Program-made: the position numbers and the translations under genes
Notes under the pieces: generated by a model
What the model was told of the DNA's origin: nothing
The model's database searches: none
The model's input: only the letters and a program-made list of their open reading frames with translations
Part shown: piece by piece, positions 8,810 to 17,340 of the stretch
Layout: each line of letters begins with the position of its first letter
Position numbering within the stretch: the stretch's first letter is position 1
Origin: Aquabacter cavernae
Lineage (GTDB): Bacteria > Pseudomonadota > Alphaproteobacteria > Rhizobiales > Xanthobacteraceae
Assembly (NCBI RefSeq): GCF_003993795.1
Contig: NZ_RWKV01000011.1
Coordinates: forward strand, 1-64,000
Length of the DNA: 64,000 bases
Direction of reading: 5' to 3'

Positions 8810-9811
8810 TCACAGCATGGAGGGCAGGACGCGGTCCGGCGGACGGTGACCGTCCATGAAGGTCTTGATGTTGACGATGACCTTCTCGCCCATGTCGATG
8901 CGCCCTTCGAGGGTCGCGGAGCCAAGATGGGGCAGCAGCACCACCTTGCCCTGCTTGGCGAGGCGCACCAGCTTGGGGTTCACGGCCGGCTCGTGCTCGA
9001 ACACGTCGAGACCGGCGCCCGCCAGTTCCCCGGCTTCCAGCATGCGGGTCAGCGCGTTCTCGTCGATCACCTCGCCGCGCGCGGTGTTCACCACATAGGC
9101 GTCCGGCTTCAGCAGCTTCAGGCGCCGGGCCGAGAGCAGGTGATAGGTGGCGGGCGTGTGGGGGCAGTTGACCGAGACGATGTCCATGCGGGCCAGCATC
9201 TGGTCGAGGCTCTCCCAATAGGTCGCCTCCAGGGATTCCTCGATGGCGTGGGGCAGGGGACGGCGGTTGTGATAGTGGATCTGCAGGCCGAACGCCTTGG
9301 CGCGCCGCGCCACCGCCTGGCCGATGCGGCCCATGCCGATAATGCCCAGGCGCTTGCCCCAGATGCGCCGGCCGAGCATCCATGTGGGCGACCAGCCCTG
9401 CCATTCCTCCTGGTCGTTCTGGAGGATCTGCGCGCCTTCGGTGAGGCGGCGCGGCACGGCCAGGATGAGGGCCGTGGTCAGGTCGGCCGTATCCTCGGTG
9501 AGCACAGCCGGGGTATTGGTGACGGTGATGCCGCGGTTCAGCGCGCTCGCCACGTCGATATGGTCGATGCCGTTGGAGAAGGAGGCGATGAGCCGCAGAT
9601 TCTCGCCCGCCTGGGAGAGGATGCCGTTGTCGATGCGGTCGGTCACCGTGGGCACCAGGACGTCGGCGGTCTTCACCGCCTCCACCAGAGCGGCGGAGTC
9701 CATGGGCACGTCGTCCACATTCAGACGCGTGTCGAACAATTCGCGCATCCGCGTTTCCACCGTGTCCGGCAGCTTCCGCGTGACGACGACGAGCGGCTTC
9801 CGACGCGCCAT
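8810..9811 (-). CDS. D-2-hydroxyacid dehydrogenase (glyoxylate/hydroxypyruvate reductase type)
   Basis: It is an NAD(P)-dependent reductase of 2-oxoacids such as glyoxylate or hydroxypyruvate. The 333-residue protein shows the Rossmann motif GIIGMGRIGQAVARRA (about 157-172), the catalytic Arg in NTARGEVID, the Glu in FEHEP and the His in LLPHLGSAT, all conserved in the family. The start has a good GGGAAGC site. It resembles the glyoxylate reductase (GyaR) branch more than phosphoglycerate dehydrogenase, because it lacks the long C-terminal regulatory region. The substrate is not certain. Confidence 0.88.
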   Translation of the reverse strand: MARRKPLVVVTRKLPDTVETRMRELFDTRLNVDDVPMDSAALVEAVKTADVLVPTVTDRIDNGILSQAGENLRLIASFSNGIDHIDVASALNRGITVTNTPAVLTEDTADLTTALILAVPRRLTEGAQILQNDQEEWQGWSPTWMLGRRIWGKRLGIIGMGRIGQAVARRAKAFGLQIHYHNRRPLPHAIEESLEATYWESLDQMLARMDIVSVNCPHTPATYHLLSARRLKLLKPDAYVVNTARGEVIDENALTRMLEAGELAGAGLDVFEHEPAVNPKLVRLAKQGKVVLLPHLGSATLEGRIDMGEKVIVNIKTFMDGHRPPDRVLPSML

Positions 9812-9947
9812 GGCTTCCCGTTCCCCGATTTTTAACCCTTATCGTTCCGTCTATCAGACAGCCGGGGAAACACAAAGGGGAGCGTTGCCTCTCCCTTGAC
9901 GCCGCCCGGCGCGGGGCGCAGACGGTGAACGGTGCACGGACGGAAGG

Positions 9948-10475
9948 ATGACGGGACCCATGCGGAAGACGGGACTTCGCGAAGCCCTTTTTGCCTCAGC
10001 CCTGGCTCTCCTTGCGGTGCCCGCACATGGCGCGCCCGATGAGACGGGGAGCGGCCTGCCCGTGCCCCGCTTCGTCTCCCTGAAGGCGGACAAGGTGAAT
10101 GTCCGCAACGGTCCCAACAGGGACCAGGATGTGGCGTGGATCTTCTCCCGTGCCGGGCTGCCCGTGGAAATCACGGCGGAATTCGAGACATGGCGGCGCA
10201 TCCGCGATTCCGAGGGCACGGAGGGATGGGTCTATCATTCCCTGCTGTCCGGCCGCCGCACGGCCCTGGTGGCGCCCTGGATGAAGACCGGCACGGTCTC
10301 GCTGCGGGACAAGCCCAGCACCGATGCCGACGTGGTGGCGCGGCTGGAGCATGGCGTGCTCGGCAGCCTGAAGAATTGCGACGGCCAATGGTGCCGCTTC
10401 ACCGGGCCGGGCTTCGACGGCTTCATCGAGCAGAATCAGCTCTGGGGCGCCTATCCCAACGAGAAGCTGGACTGA
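9948..10475 (+). CDS. Secreted protein with two bacterial SH3-like domains
   Basis: This 175-residue protein starts with a typical signal peptide (about 1-28, ending near AHGAPD). Two SH3b-like repeats follow, each with an NVRNGP- or SLRDKP-type motif followed by a WRRI or WCRF strand. Such proteins act in the periplasm, often on peptidoglycan or as accessory domains. An in-frame ATG at 9960 is an alternative start. It is divergent from the hydroxyacid dehydrogenase with 136 bases between them. The precise role is unknown. Confidence 0.8.
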   Translation: MTGPMRKTGLREALFASALALLAVPAHGAPDETGSGLPVPRFVSLKADKVNVRNGPNRDQDVAWIFSRAGLPVEITAEFETWRRIRDSEGTEGWVYHSLLSGRRTALVAPWMKTGTVSLRDKPSTDADVVARLEHGVLGSLKNCDGQWCRFTGPGFDGFIEQNQLWGAYPNEKLD

Positions 10476-10666
10476 GCCCGGCGGCCCGTGCGCCCCTTGA
10501 ACGGGTGGTGGGTTTGGCTTAAATCTTCCCCATTGCTGCGGTGCACCCGTGGCACGTAGGCGTTAACGTGAGACAACGCGCGAACGATCCCGTCGGGGCT
10601 CGTGCGCGTTGCCATGACTGCAAGCCACGGCGCGGCGCGGGCCTCTCGGAGAGAGGACATGACATC

Positions 10667-11443
10667 GTGACCGACCTTTCCTCCCCCTCAGTCGTCCCCC
10701 CGTCCGGCCCGCGCCGCGAGATCGTGCGCGTGCGCCATGAGCTGAAGCGGCGCACGCTGCGCGTGGTGCGCACGCACTCCCTGTCGCCCCGCATGCTGCG
10801 GGTGACGCTCGCCGGCCCGGATCTGGCCGGCTTCACCAGCCTGGGCTTCGACGACCATGTGAAGCTGTTCTTTCCCGCCACGGACGGAAACGAGGTGGCG
10901 CGGGACTACACGCCGCGCCGGTTCGATCCGCAGGCCCTGGAACTGGACATCGACTTCGCGCTGCACCAGGCGGGCCCCGCCACGGCCTGGGCCCTGCAGG
11001 CGCAGGCGGGGCAGGAGATCGTGGTGGGCGGCCCCAGGGGCTCCTTCGTGGTGCCGCCGGATTTCGACTGGCACCTTCTGGCGGGCGACGAAACCGCTTT
11101 GCCGGCCATGGGCCGTCGCCTCTCCGAGCTTCCCGAGGGTGCGCGGGCCTTCGTGTTCGCGGAAGTGGACGGCCCGCAGGACCGGATCACCCTGGAGAGC
11201 CGTGCCGCCGTGGAGGTGCGCTGGCTGTATCGCGGGGAGACGGGGCCGGACGGGCTCGCCGACGCCGTGCGCGGCTTCACGCCCCCGCCCGGTGACGGCC
11301 ATGGCTGGGGCGCGTGCGAGGCGGCTGCGGCGCGGGGCCTGCGGGAGGCCGTGGCGGCTCTGGGCCTGCCGAAGGCGCAGATGCGGGTCTCGGCCTATTG
11401 GAAGCGGGGCGCGGTGGCCTTCCACGAGGAGCAGGCCGGCTGA
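10667..11443 (+). CDS. Siderophore-interacting FAD-binding protein
   Basis: This ViuB/SIP-family ferric-siderophore reductase would free iron from imported siderophores in the cytoplasm. The 258-residue protein has an FAD-binding barrel with the flavin motif RDYTPRRFD (family RxYT/S) and the C-terminal SIP domain with the GDETALPA and WGACEAAAARGLRE segments. The GTG at 10667 is chosen because GAGAGGA sits about 9 bases upstream; longer in-frame starts lack a site. It converges on irr, an iron regulator, across a shared terminator. No siderophore receptor gene is nearby. Confidence 0.88.
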   Translation: MTDLSSPSVVPPSGPRREIVRVRHELKRRTLRVVRTHSLSPRMLRVTLAGPDLAGFTSLGFDDHVKLFFPATDGNEVARDYTPRRFDPQALELDIDFALHQAGPATAWALQAQAGQEIVVGGPRGSFVVPPDFDWHLLAGDETALPAMGRRLSELPEGARAFVFAEVDGPQDRITLESRAAVEVRWLYRGETGPDGLADAVRGFTPPPGDGHGWGACEAAAARGLREAVAALGLPKAQMRVSAYWKRGAVAFHEEQAG

Positions 11444-11460
11444 GGCCGACGCCTGAAAGC

Positions 11461-11486
11461 AAAACGGCGCCCAAGGGCGCCGTTTT
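11461..11486. terminator. Bidirectional terminator between SIP gene and irr
   Basis: AAAACGGCGCCC (11461-11472) and GGGCGCCGTTTT (11475-11486) form a 12-bp perfect stem with a minimal loop. It has an A-run on one side and a T-run on the other, so it can stop transcription in both directions. Confidence 0.9.
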
Positions 11487-11512
11487 CATTGGAAATCCGT
11501 GAGGGTAGAAAC

Positions 11513-12058
11513 TCAAGCCTTGCCGGTCTTGCGACGCAGGCGGACGACCACGTCCACGCGGGCGACCTCATAGCCTTCCGGCGGCTCGGGCAGGCGATCG
11601 ACCATCACGTCCTGCTCGGGAATATCAACCAGCTCGTTATGGCCTTCCACGTAGAAGTGGTAGTGATCCGACGAGTTGGTGTCGAAATAGGTCTTGGAGC
11701 CGTCCACGGCCACTTCGCGCAGAAGGCTCACTTCGGTGAACTGGTGCAGCGTGTTGTAGACGGTGGCGAGGGAAACCGGGAAGCGAGCGCGGATGGCTTC
11801 CTCGTGAAGCATTTCCGCGGTCACATGACGGTCGCCCTTGGCGAACAGCAACCAGCCCAGCGCGAGGCGCTGGCGGGTGGGACGCAGACCGACTTCGCGG
11901 AGCATCTCGCGCACGTCGTGGAACGGACAGCCAGTCCGCCGCGAGGTGGAAACGTCACGAAGCTGAGCGACGGGTAGCACCGCGTCAGGCTCGGACTGGA
12001 TGCTGCGAATCGAAAATCCGTCTCCAAATCCAGTCCGGCTGCGAAGGGTATCTGTCAT
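11513..12058 (-). CDS. irr: Iron response regulator Irr (Fur family)
   Basis: Irr is a haem-responsive Fur-family regulator that controls iron and haem genes in Rhizobiales. The 181-residue protein carries the haem regulatory motif GCPFHDV (Cys44-Pro45), the Fur winged helix (LRPTRQRLALGWLL, VSLATVYNTL) and the dimerisation domain with HYHFYVEGHNELVDI. In Bradyrhizobium Irr the second haem site is a run of three histidines; here it is His132-Tyr-His134. The N-terminal extension of about 43 residues before the motif is similar in size to known Irr proteins. It is divergent from dsbB. Confidence 0.94.
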   Translation of the reverse strand: MTDTLRSRTGFGDGFSIRSIQSEPDAVLPVAQLRDVSTSRRTGCPFHDVREMLREVGLRPTRQRLALGWLLFAKGDRHVTAEMLHEEAIRARFPVSLATVYNTLHQFTEVSLLREVAVDGSKTYFDTNSSDHYHFYVEGHNELVDIPEQDVMVDRLPEPPEGYEVARVDVVVRLRRKTGKA

Positions 12059-12266
12059 GGTCAGGTCTGCAATCTTGAGGTCGTCGGCGTCGGCGCGCCG
12101 CCCATAGCTGGCACAATGTATAGCGCGACAAGCATCACATTGCCACCGTTATAGATTGTAGTTAGGCCAATGTAATCCAGCAGCGCCAATGCCTTGAATG
12201 TGAGAGGACGGGTCCGTACGAACCCGGTATCGCGTGCCCCATCTGTCCTATGATATTGAGACGCCG

Positions 12267-12764
12267 ATGCAACTCCGCTCCCCGACGGTCGTCTGCGCGC
12301 TCCTGGCGCTCGGTTCCGCCGCGACGCTCGCGGCCGCCTGGTACTTTCAGCTTGTCATCGGCCTGACACCCTGCCCGCTGTGTCTCGACCAGCGGATTCC
12401 CTATTATGTGGCAGTTCCGCTGACCTTGATTCTCGCCGTTCTCTCGGCGCGGGGCCGGCCGGGGCTGGCCCGGGCGGGTCTTTGGGTGATCGCGCTCCTG
12501 ATGGCGGGCAATGCCCTGCTGGGCGTGTATCACGCGGGCATCGAGTGGCATTTCTGGCAGGGGCCGACCACCTGCAGCGGCAGCGCCCCCGCTGCGATCA
12601 GCGACATTATGTCCGCCCTGAAAACCGCCCATGTGCCGCGCTGCGACGAGGCGGCGTGGCGGCTGTTCGGAATTTCCATGGCCGGCTGGAACGTGCTGGT
12701 CGCGGCCGCGCTCTCCGCGCTGGCGGTGTTCGGCGCCCGTTCGGGCGGCCGTCCGGCGGTCTGA
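12267..12764 (+). CDS. dsbB: Disulfide bond formation protein DsbB family
   Basis: DsbB is an inner-membrane quinone reductase that re-oxidises DsbA. This 165-residue protein has four hydrophobic segments, the first periplasmic cysteine pair as CPLC (about residues 37-40), and a second pair represented by TTCSGS and VPRCDE. Length and topology match the family. The ATG at 12267 is used; an in-frame GTG at 12234 has no better site. No dsbA is next to it. The dsbB end and the HNH gene end are convergent and 21 bases apart. Confidence 0.88.
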   Translation: MQLRSPTVVCALLALGSAATLAAAWYFQLVIGLTPCPLCLDQRIPYYVAVPLTLILAVLSARGRPGLARAGLWVIALLMAGNALLGVYHAGIEWHFWQGPTTCSGSAPAAISDIMSALKTAHVPRCDEAAWRLFGISMAGWNVLVAAALSALAVFGARSGGRPAV

Positions 12765-12785
12765 GCGGCCTCCAGAGCCTGTTGT

Positions 12786-13343
12786 CTACGGATCCAGTTC
12801 GGTGTCCCAGTAGAGATAGTCGAGCCAGCTCTGGTGCAGGTAATTGGGGGGGAATTGGCGCCCGTTCTGGTGCAGATCGTGCACGGTGGGGGCGTAGGGC
12901 ATCTGGGCGGGCCACATGCCCAGGTCGCCCGGCATGGCGCTGCCCTTGCGCAGATTGCAGGGCGAGCAGGCCGCCACCACGTTTTCCCAGGTGGTCTGGC
13001 CGCCCCGGGCGCGGGGAATGAGATGATCGAAGGTCAGATCCTCGCGCGAGCCGCAATATTGGCAGGTGAAGCGGTCGCGCAGGAAGACGTTGAAGCGGGT
13101 GAAGGCGGGGTGGCGCGCGGGTTTGACGAAGGTGCGCAGCGACACCACGCTGGGAAGCCGGATCTCGAACCCGGGACTTCGTACCGCCTTGTCGTAATAT
13201 TCGACGATATTCACGCGGTCGAGGAAGACCGCCTTGATGGCATCCTGCCAGGACCAGACAGACAGAGGATAGTAGCTCAACGGGCGGTAATCCGCATTGA
13301 GCACGAGAGCCGGCCAAGCACCTGGAGATACGGCTGCCGTCAA
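12786..13343 (-). CDS. HNH endonuclease
   Basis: The 185-residue protein has a C-terminal-half HNH nuclease domain. CQYCG and CSPCN form the zinc-binding cysteines, with DHLIPRARGGQTTWENVVAAC carrying the catalytic His (TFDHLIPR) and Asn. The N-terminal part (VLNADYRPLSYYPLSVWSW) is typical of the widespread stand-alone chromosomal HNH family. There is no methyltransferase or phage gene nearby to suggest a restriction or packaging role. Its physiological function is not known. Confidence 0.88.
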   Translation of the reverse strand: MTAAVSPGAWPALVLNADYRPLSYYPLSVWSWQDAIKAVFLDRVNIVEYYDKAVRSPGFEIRLPSVVSLRTFVKPARHPAFTRFNVFLRDRFTCQYCGSREDLTFDHLIPRARGGQTTWENVVAACSPCNLRKGSAMPGDLGMWPAQMPYAPTVHDLHQNGRQFPPNYLHQSWLDYLYWDTELDP

Positions 13344-13463
13344 GGGTCGGAACTCCTCACCCTTCCGCGCCGAATCGACCAGCAGCCCACCCGGCGCGCG
13401 CCGATACTCTATATGGACCGTGTCAGTCTTGTGAAGCGTTCTGCGTGATTCGACTGAGCCGGC

Positions 13464-14123
13464 TCAAGGGTTCCCGGCCAGAGTGCGGGCCAGAAAGTCC
13501 CCGGTAATGGCGAGGCCGCGCCCGTCTATTCCGTGCCCGAGGCCGGGGCACAGGTGCCATTCCGCCGGAAAGCCCGCTCCCATGAGGCCCATGGCGGAGG
13601 AGAACAGGGCTTCCACCGGAACCACCTCGTCCTGCGTCCCGTGGATCAGGCAGATGGGAGGCGGGGCGGCGGGCGGCGTTTCCGGGCGGGGGCCCGCCCA
13701 CAGGCCGGACAGCCCGATGACCGCCGCCGGGGGCACGGCGAGGCGCCCCATCACGCCCAGCGCCATCATGGCGCCCTGGCTGAAGCCCAGCAGGGCCACG
13801 CGATGCGGCGGCACGCCCCAGCGGGCGCCTTCCGCCGCGAGGAACCGCTCCAAGGCGGGCGCGGCGGCGGTGACGCCGAGGGCGAGGCTGCGCAGGTCGA
13901 GATCATCCAGCGCGAACCATTGCCGCCCCACGGGGGCCTGGGCACAGGGCTCGGGCGCATGGGGCGCGACGAAGGCCGCGTGGGGAAGCCGACCCCCGAA
14001 CTCCTCGGCCAGGTCGATGAGGTCCCGCCCGTCGGCGCCATAGCCGTGCAGCAGAACCACCAGCGCGTTGGCCTCGCCGGATCGGGGCGCAAGCCGGGGT
14101 CCGTCCAGATCGTGCATGCTCAT
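13464..14123 (-). CDS. Phospholipase/carboxylesterase family alpha/beta hydrolase
   Basis: This 219-residue serine hydrolase shows the oxyanion motif LLHGYGADG, the nucleophile elbow GFSQGA, the catalytic Asp in HGTQDEVVP and His in GLGHGID. This is the complete triad of the PF02230 carboxylesterase group. The ATG at 14123 lies 1 base after the stop of the upstream DNA glycosylase gene, so the two are cotranscribed. The natural ester substrate is unknown. Confidence 0.87.
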   Translation of the reverse strand: MSMHDLDGPRLAPRSGEANALVVLLHGYGADGRDLIDLAEEFGGRLPHAAFVAPHAPEPCAQAPVGRQWFALDDLDLRSLALGVTAAAPALERFLAAEGARWGVPPHRVALLGFSQGAMMALGVMGRLAVPPAAVIGLSGLWAGPRPETPPAAPPPICLIHGTQDEVVPVEALFSSAMGLMGAGFPAEWHLCPGLGHGIDGRGLAITGDFLARTLAGNP

Positions 14124-14124
14124 G

Positions 14125-14847
14125 TCAGCCCGGTGCTCCCTCGCGGCGGCGGCGTGCGCCGTAATAGGCCCAGAGCAGATGGGCCGCCACGCCCCTGAGC
14201 GGGCGCCAGTCCTCGGCGATGGCGGCAAGGCCCAAGGGGCTCGCCCGTCCCGGCAGGCCGAACGCCTCCCCCGCCGCCACCTGCAAGGCGAGGTCACCCG
14301 GCGCGAAGGCGTCGCCCCGGCCCAGGCAGAACAGCAGATAGATGTCCGCGCTCCAGGTGCCGATGCCCGGCAGGCGGGTGAGATAGGCGGCGGCCGCGTC
14401 CGCCTCCATGGCCTCCAGCGCGTCGAGATCCACAATGCCGTCGCGCAATGCCTGGGCGATGCCCGTGAGGGTGCGCACCTTGGGCGCCGAGAGGCCCGCC
14501 ACCCTGAGGGCGCCGGGCTCCGCCGCCAGAATGGCATGCGCGGTGAGAGTGCCGCCCAAGCCGACGGTGACCCGGCCCTCGATGGCGCGCGCGGCGGCCA
14601 CCGACACCTGCTGGGCGATGACGATGGCGGCGAGGCCGGCAAAGCCGGGCGCCCGACGCCGCAAGGTGAGGTGTCCCGCCTCCGCGAGCAGGGGGACGAG
14701 GCGCTCGTCCTGCGCCACCAGACGGTCGAGGGCGTCGTCGAAGACGGCCTGATCGGTCAGGCGCGGTTCGGATAGGTCCAGAATGGCAGCATCTCCTGCC
14801 GATCGGGCCGCCTTTGCGGGGTCGCCCGTGATGGAATCGCAGTCCAT
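14125..14847 (-). CDS. DNA-3-methyladenine glycosylase II (AlkA-like, HhH-GPD)
   Basis: This base-excision enzyme removes alkylated bases. The 240-residue protein contains the helix-hairpin-helix LTRLPGIGTWSADIYLLF followed by the catalytic Asp in DAFAPGDLAL, the HhH-GPD signature. It lacks the N-terminal Ada-like or extra AlkA domain, consistent with the short alphaproteobacterial type. The ATG at 14847 has AGG and GGATGG upstream; an in-frame start at 14874 is possible. It is divergent from the GluQ-RS gene, with starts only about 50 bases apart. Confidence 0.88.
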   Translation of the reverse strand: MDCDSITGDPAKAARSAGDAAILDLSEPRLTDQAVFDDALDRLVAQDERLVPLLAEAGHLTLRRRAPGFAGLAAIVIAQQVSVAAARAIEGRVTVGLGGTLTAHAILAAEPGALRVAGLSAPKVRTLTGIAQALRDGIVDLDALEAMEADAAAAYLTRLPGIGTWSADIYLLFCLGRGDAFAPGDLALQVAAGEAFGLPGRASPLGLAAIAEDWRPLRGVAAHLLWAYYGARRRREGAPG

Positions 14848-14898
14848 CCTGGGCCATCCTTGCGCCCGCGTCATCGCTTCGAGGAAAGCGCCACACCC

Positions 14899-15813
14899 AT
14901 GTCTTTCGTCTGCCGGTTTGCCCCGAGCCCGAACGGGCCGCTCCATCTCGGCCACGCCTATTCGGCGCTCCTGAATCATCGTGCCGCCGAAAAGGCGGGC
15001 GGGCGCTTCCTGGTGCGGATTGAGGACATCGACACGGAACGCGCGCGCTCGGAATTCGAGGCGGGCATCCTGGACGACCTGGACTGGCTCGGCTGCCCGC
15101 CCAGCGAGCCGCCCACCCGCCAGTCGGACAATTTTTCCTTTTATGCCGCCGCCCTCGCCAAGCTGGAGGCGGAGGGGCTGATCTATCCGGCCTTCGAGAG
15201 CCGGGCCGAGATTTCCCGCGCGGTGATTTCCCGCGAACTGGCGGGCCCCTGGCCGCGCGATCCGGACGGGACGCCCATCTATCCCTTCCGCCGCCAGGAG
15301 ATCCCCGACGAGGAGCGCGCCCGCCGCCGGGAGGCGGGGGAGCCCCATGTGCTGCGCCTCGACATGGCCCGCGCCGTGGGGCTGGTGGGGTCGCTCCAGT
15401 GGGAGGAGGCGCAGGGCAACCCGCTGGGGCGCCCCGCCGCCGTCACCGCCGATCCGCTGGCCTGGGGCGACGTGGTTCTGGCGCGCAAGGATACGCCCGC
15501 CAGCTACCACCTCGCCGTGGTGCTGGACGATGCCGCCCAGAAGATCAGCCATGTGGTGCGCGGGCGCGACCTGTTCCACGCCACGTCCATCCACCGCCTG
15601 CTGCAGGTGCTGCTGGGGCTTCCGGCGCCGGTCTATCACCACCACCGGCTGATCCTGGACATTGACGGGCGCAAGCTCTCCAAGAGCAGCGGCGCGCGCA
15701 GCCTCGCCACGTTCCGCACCACGGGCGCGCTGCCGGACGACATCCGCCGCCTGATCAACCTGCCGCCGAAAAACGCGCGCAGCGCGCGCCAGGTGGAGAC
15801 GCCGGCCTCCTGA
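14899..15813 (+). CDS. gluQ: Glutamyl-Q tRNA(Asp) synthetase
   Basis: It activates glutamate and attaches it to queuosine in the anticodon of tRNA-Asp. The 304-residue protein resembles the catalytic half of GluRS without the anticodon-binding domain. It has the HIGH-type motif HLGH (16-19) and KLSKS near residue 256, and its length fits GluQ-RS. The zinc-binding cysteines of E. coli YadB are absent: the equivalent stretch reads IYPAFESRAEI. The start has a GAGGAAA site. GC content and codon use match the neighbours. Confidence 0.9.
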   Translation: MSFVCRFAPSPNGPLHLGHAYSALLNHRAAEKAGGRFLVRIEDIDTERARSEFEAGILDDLDWLGCPPSEPPTRQSDNFSFYAAALAKLEAEGLIYPAFESRAEISRAVISRELAGPWPRDPDGTPIYPFRRQEIPDEERARRREAGEPHVLRLDMARAVGLVGSLQWEEAQGNPLGRPAAVTADPLAWGDVVLARKDTPASYHLAVVLDDAAQKISHVVRGRDLFHATSIHRLLQVLLGLPAPVYHHHRLILDIDGRKLSKSSGARSLATFRTTGALPDDIRRLINLPPKNARSARQVETPAS

Positions 15814-15822
15814 GCGGGCGGT

Positions 15823-16761
15823 TCAGCCCGCGTCCAGCAGGAACAGCCAGAAGGCGATGGTCACGAAACCGACCGCGGTGGAGAGCGACACCGCGCTCGA
15901 CGAGGTCTTCACCCCGATCCCGTAGCGCTGGGCCAGCAGATAGGCGTTGATGCCGCACGGCATGGCGGCGAACAGCACCGCCACGCCCGCCCACACCGGC
16001 GGCATGGGCAGCAGCAGTGCCAGGACGAACACCAGAGCGGGATGGACCACCAGCTTGAGGAAGGCGATGGAGGCGCTCGCCTTGAAGTCGCCGGAGATAC
16101 CGTAGCGGTTCAGCGCCAGCCCCAGCGAGATGAGCGCGCAGGGTGAGGCGGAGGCGGCCACGAGGTCGAGGATCTGCTTCACCACACCCCCGGCCTGGAT
16201 ATCCAGCACCTTGCCGATGGCGCCCGCATAGATGCCCAGCAGGATGGGGTTCAGCGCCAGCGCCTTGCCGAGCCGCTTCAGGGTGTTGAGCGAAAGGCCC
16301 GCATTGCCCTCCACCAGCAGCGTGGCGGCCACCAGCATCACCGGCAGATGGATGGCGATGAGCAGGAACAGCGGCACCGCGCCTTCCTCGCCATAGGCAT
16401 TGAGGATGAGCGGCACGCCCATGAAGACGGTGTTGGACTGGCCCGCCGAGAAGCCGTGGATCACCGCTTCCGTATGGCCGCGCTTGAAGGCGGTTCGGGC
16501 CAGCACCATGGAGATGCCGAACACCGCGAAGGCGCCCGCGAAATAGGCGATCCAATAGCCCCAGGGCTGGGCGTCCGGCAGGCGGGATTCGCTCAGCGTC
16601 TTGAAGATGAGGATCGGGACGGCGAGGCTGAACACATATTCGGCCAGCCCGTCCGACGCCTTGTCGGAGATGAGGCGCACCTTCGCCGAGAGGAAGCCGA
16701 TGCTCACCAGGCCGAAGACCGGCAGGATGATGATGGCGATATTGGCGAAGATGGCGACCAT
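15823..16761 (-). CDS. AEC family auxin-efflux-carrier-type transporter
   Basis: This 312-residue inner-membrane protein has about ten hydrophobic segments arranged as two inverted halves, as in AEC/BASS-fold permeases. Typical segments are FGLVSIGFLSAKVRLIS near the N-terminus and MPCGINAYLLAQRYG near the C-terminus. Known bacterial members export or import malonate, malate or other organic acids; the substrate here cannot be told. A 100-residue ACT-like gene lies 7 bases upstream on the same strand, which suggests an operon. Confidence 0.85.
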   Translation of the reverse strand: MVAIFANIAIIILPVFGLVSIGFLSAKVRLISDKASDGLAEYVFSLAVPILIFKTLSESRLPDAQPWGYWIAYFAGAFAVFGISMVLARTAFKRGHTEAVIHGFSAGQSNTVFMGVPLILNAYGEEGAVPLFLLIAIHLPVMLVAATLLVEGNAGLSLNTLKRLGKALALNPILLGIYAGAIGKVLDIQAGGVVKQILDLVAASASPCALISLGLALNRYGISGDFKASASIAFLKLVVHPALVFVLALLLPMPPVWAGVAVLFAAMPCGINAYLLAQRYGIGVKTSSSAVSLSTAVGFVTIAFWLFLLDAG

Positions 16762-16768
16762 AGGCGGT

Positions 16769-17071
16769 TCAGGCGGCTTCCGTGGCGGTGCGGTCCGCCA
16801 GCGCGATGCTCAGCAGGTGCGCGGCGCGGACCGTCACCATGGTGGCGAGGCGGGCCTCCAGCCGGGCGGCCAGATCGTCCGGCGCCGCGAAATGGATGGC
16901 GACGCGCAGGCACTCCGCCCCGTCCGGACATTCTGTATCCATGCGGACGGGAAGGACGTTATGGATCACGAACGGCTCCAGCACGCGCAGAAGGGCATTG
17001 GTGTCGGGCTCGGCCTCGACGATGAGGCAGCGCAGGGCCGCGCCGGGGGGCGCGTGGAAGGGGGCGGACAT
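16769..17071 (-). CDS. Small ACT-like domain protein
   Basis: I do not recognise a named family for this 100-residue protein. Its pattern looks like one ACT-type fold: a strand LRCLIVEAEPD, a helix NALLRVLEPFVIHNVLPVRMD, a strand LRVAIHF, and a helix DLAARLEARLATMVTV. This recalls the small subunit of acetolactate synthase. The ATG at 17071 is used; a longer frame would add about 39 residues without support. Its stop lies 7 bases before the AEC transporter start, so it might sense an amino acid or organic acid linked to that transporter. That link is an inference. Confidence 0.6.
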   Translation of the reverse strand: MSAPFHAPPGAALRCLIVEAEPDTNALLRVLEPFVIHNVLPVRMDTECPDGAECLRVAIHFAAPDDLAARLEARLATMVTVRAAHLLSIALADRTATEAA

Positions 17072-17340
17072 AAGCGTGTTCCAGTGGGAAGGGCAGGCGT
17101 GCGTCAGCGGTCCCGGCCGAGAAGCTCGACCGGGCGGCGAATTCGCAGCGCATGCCCCGAGCGGGGACGCCTTTTGCCCATGGAACACATCATTTTTTCA
17201 CGTTAGGCGCGACGAATTGGCCCGTCAACGCCGCGCACGGCATGGCTCGCGGGTGAGCCGTGCAGCACGGGTCCGTCCGCCCGCTTTCCCGCGGAGGGAT
17301 ACCGCTCTAGACTAGGCGGGTCTTCAAGACTGGCGGTTCG

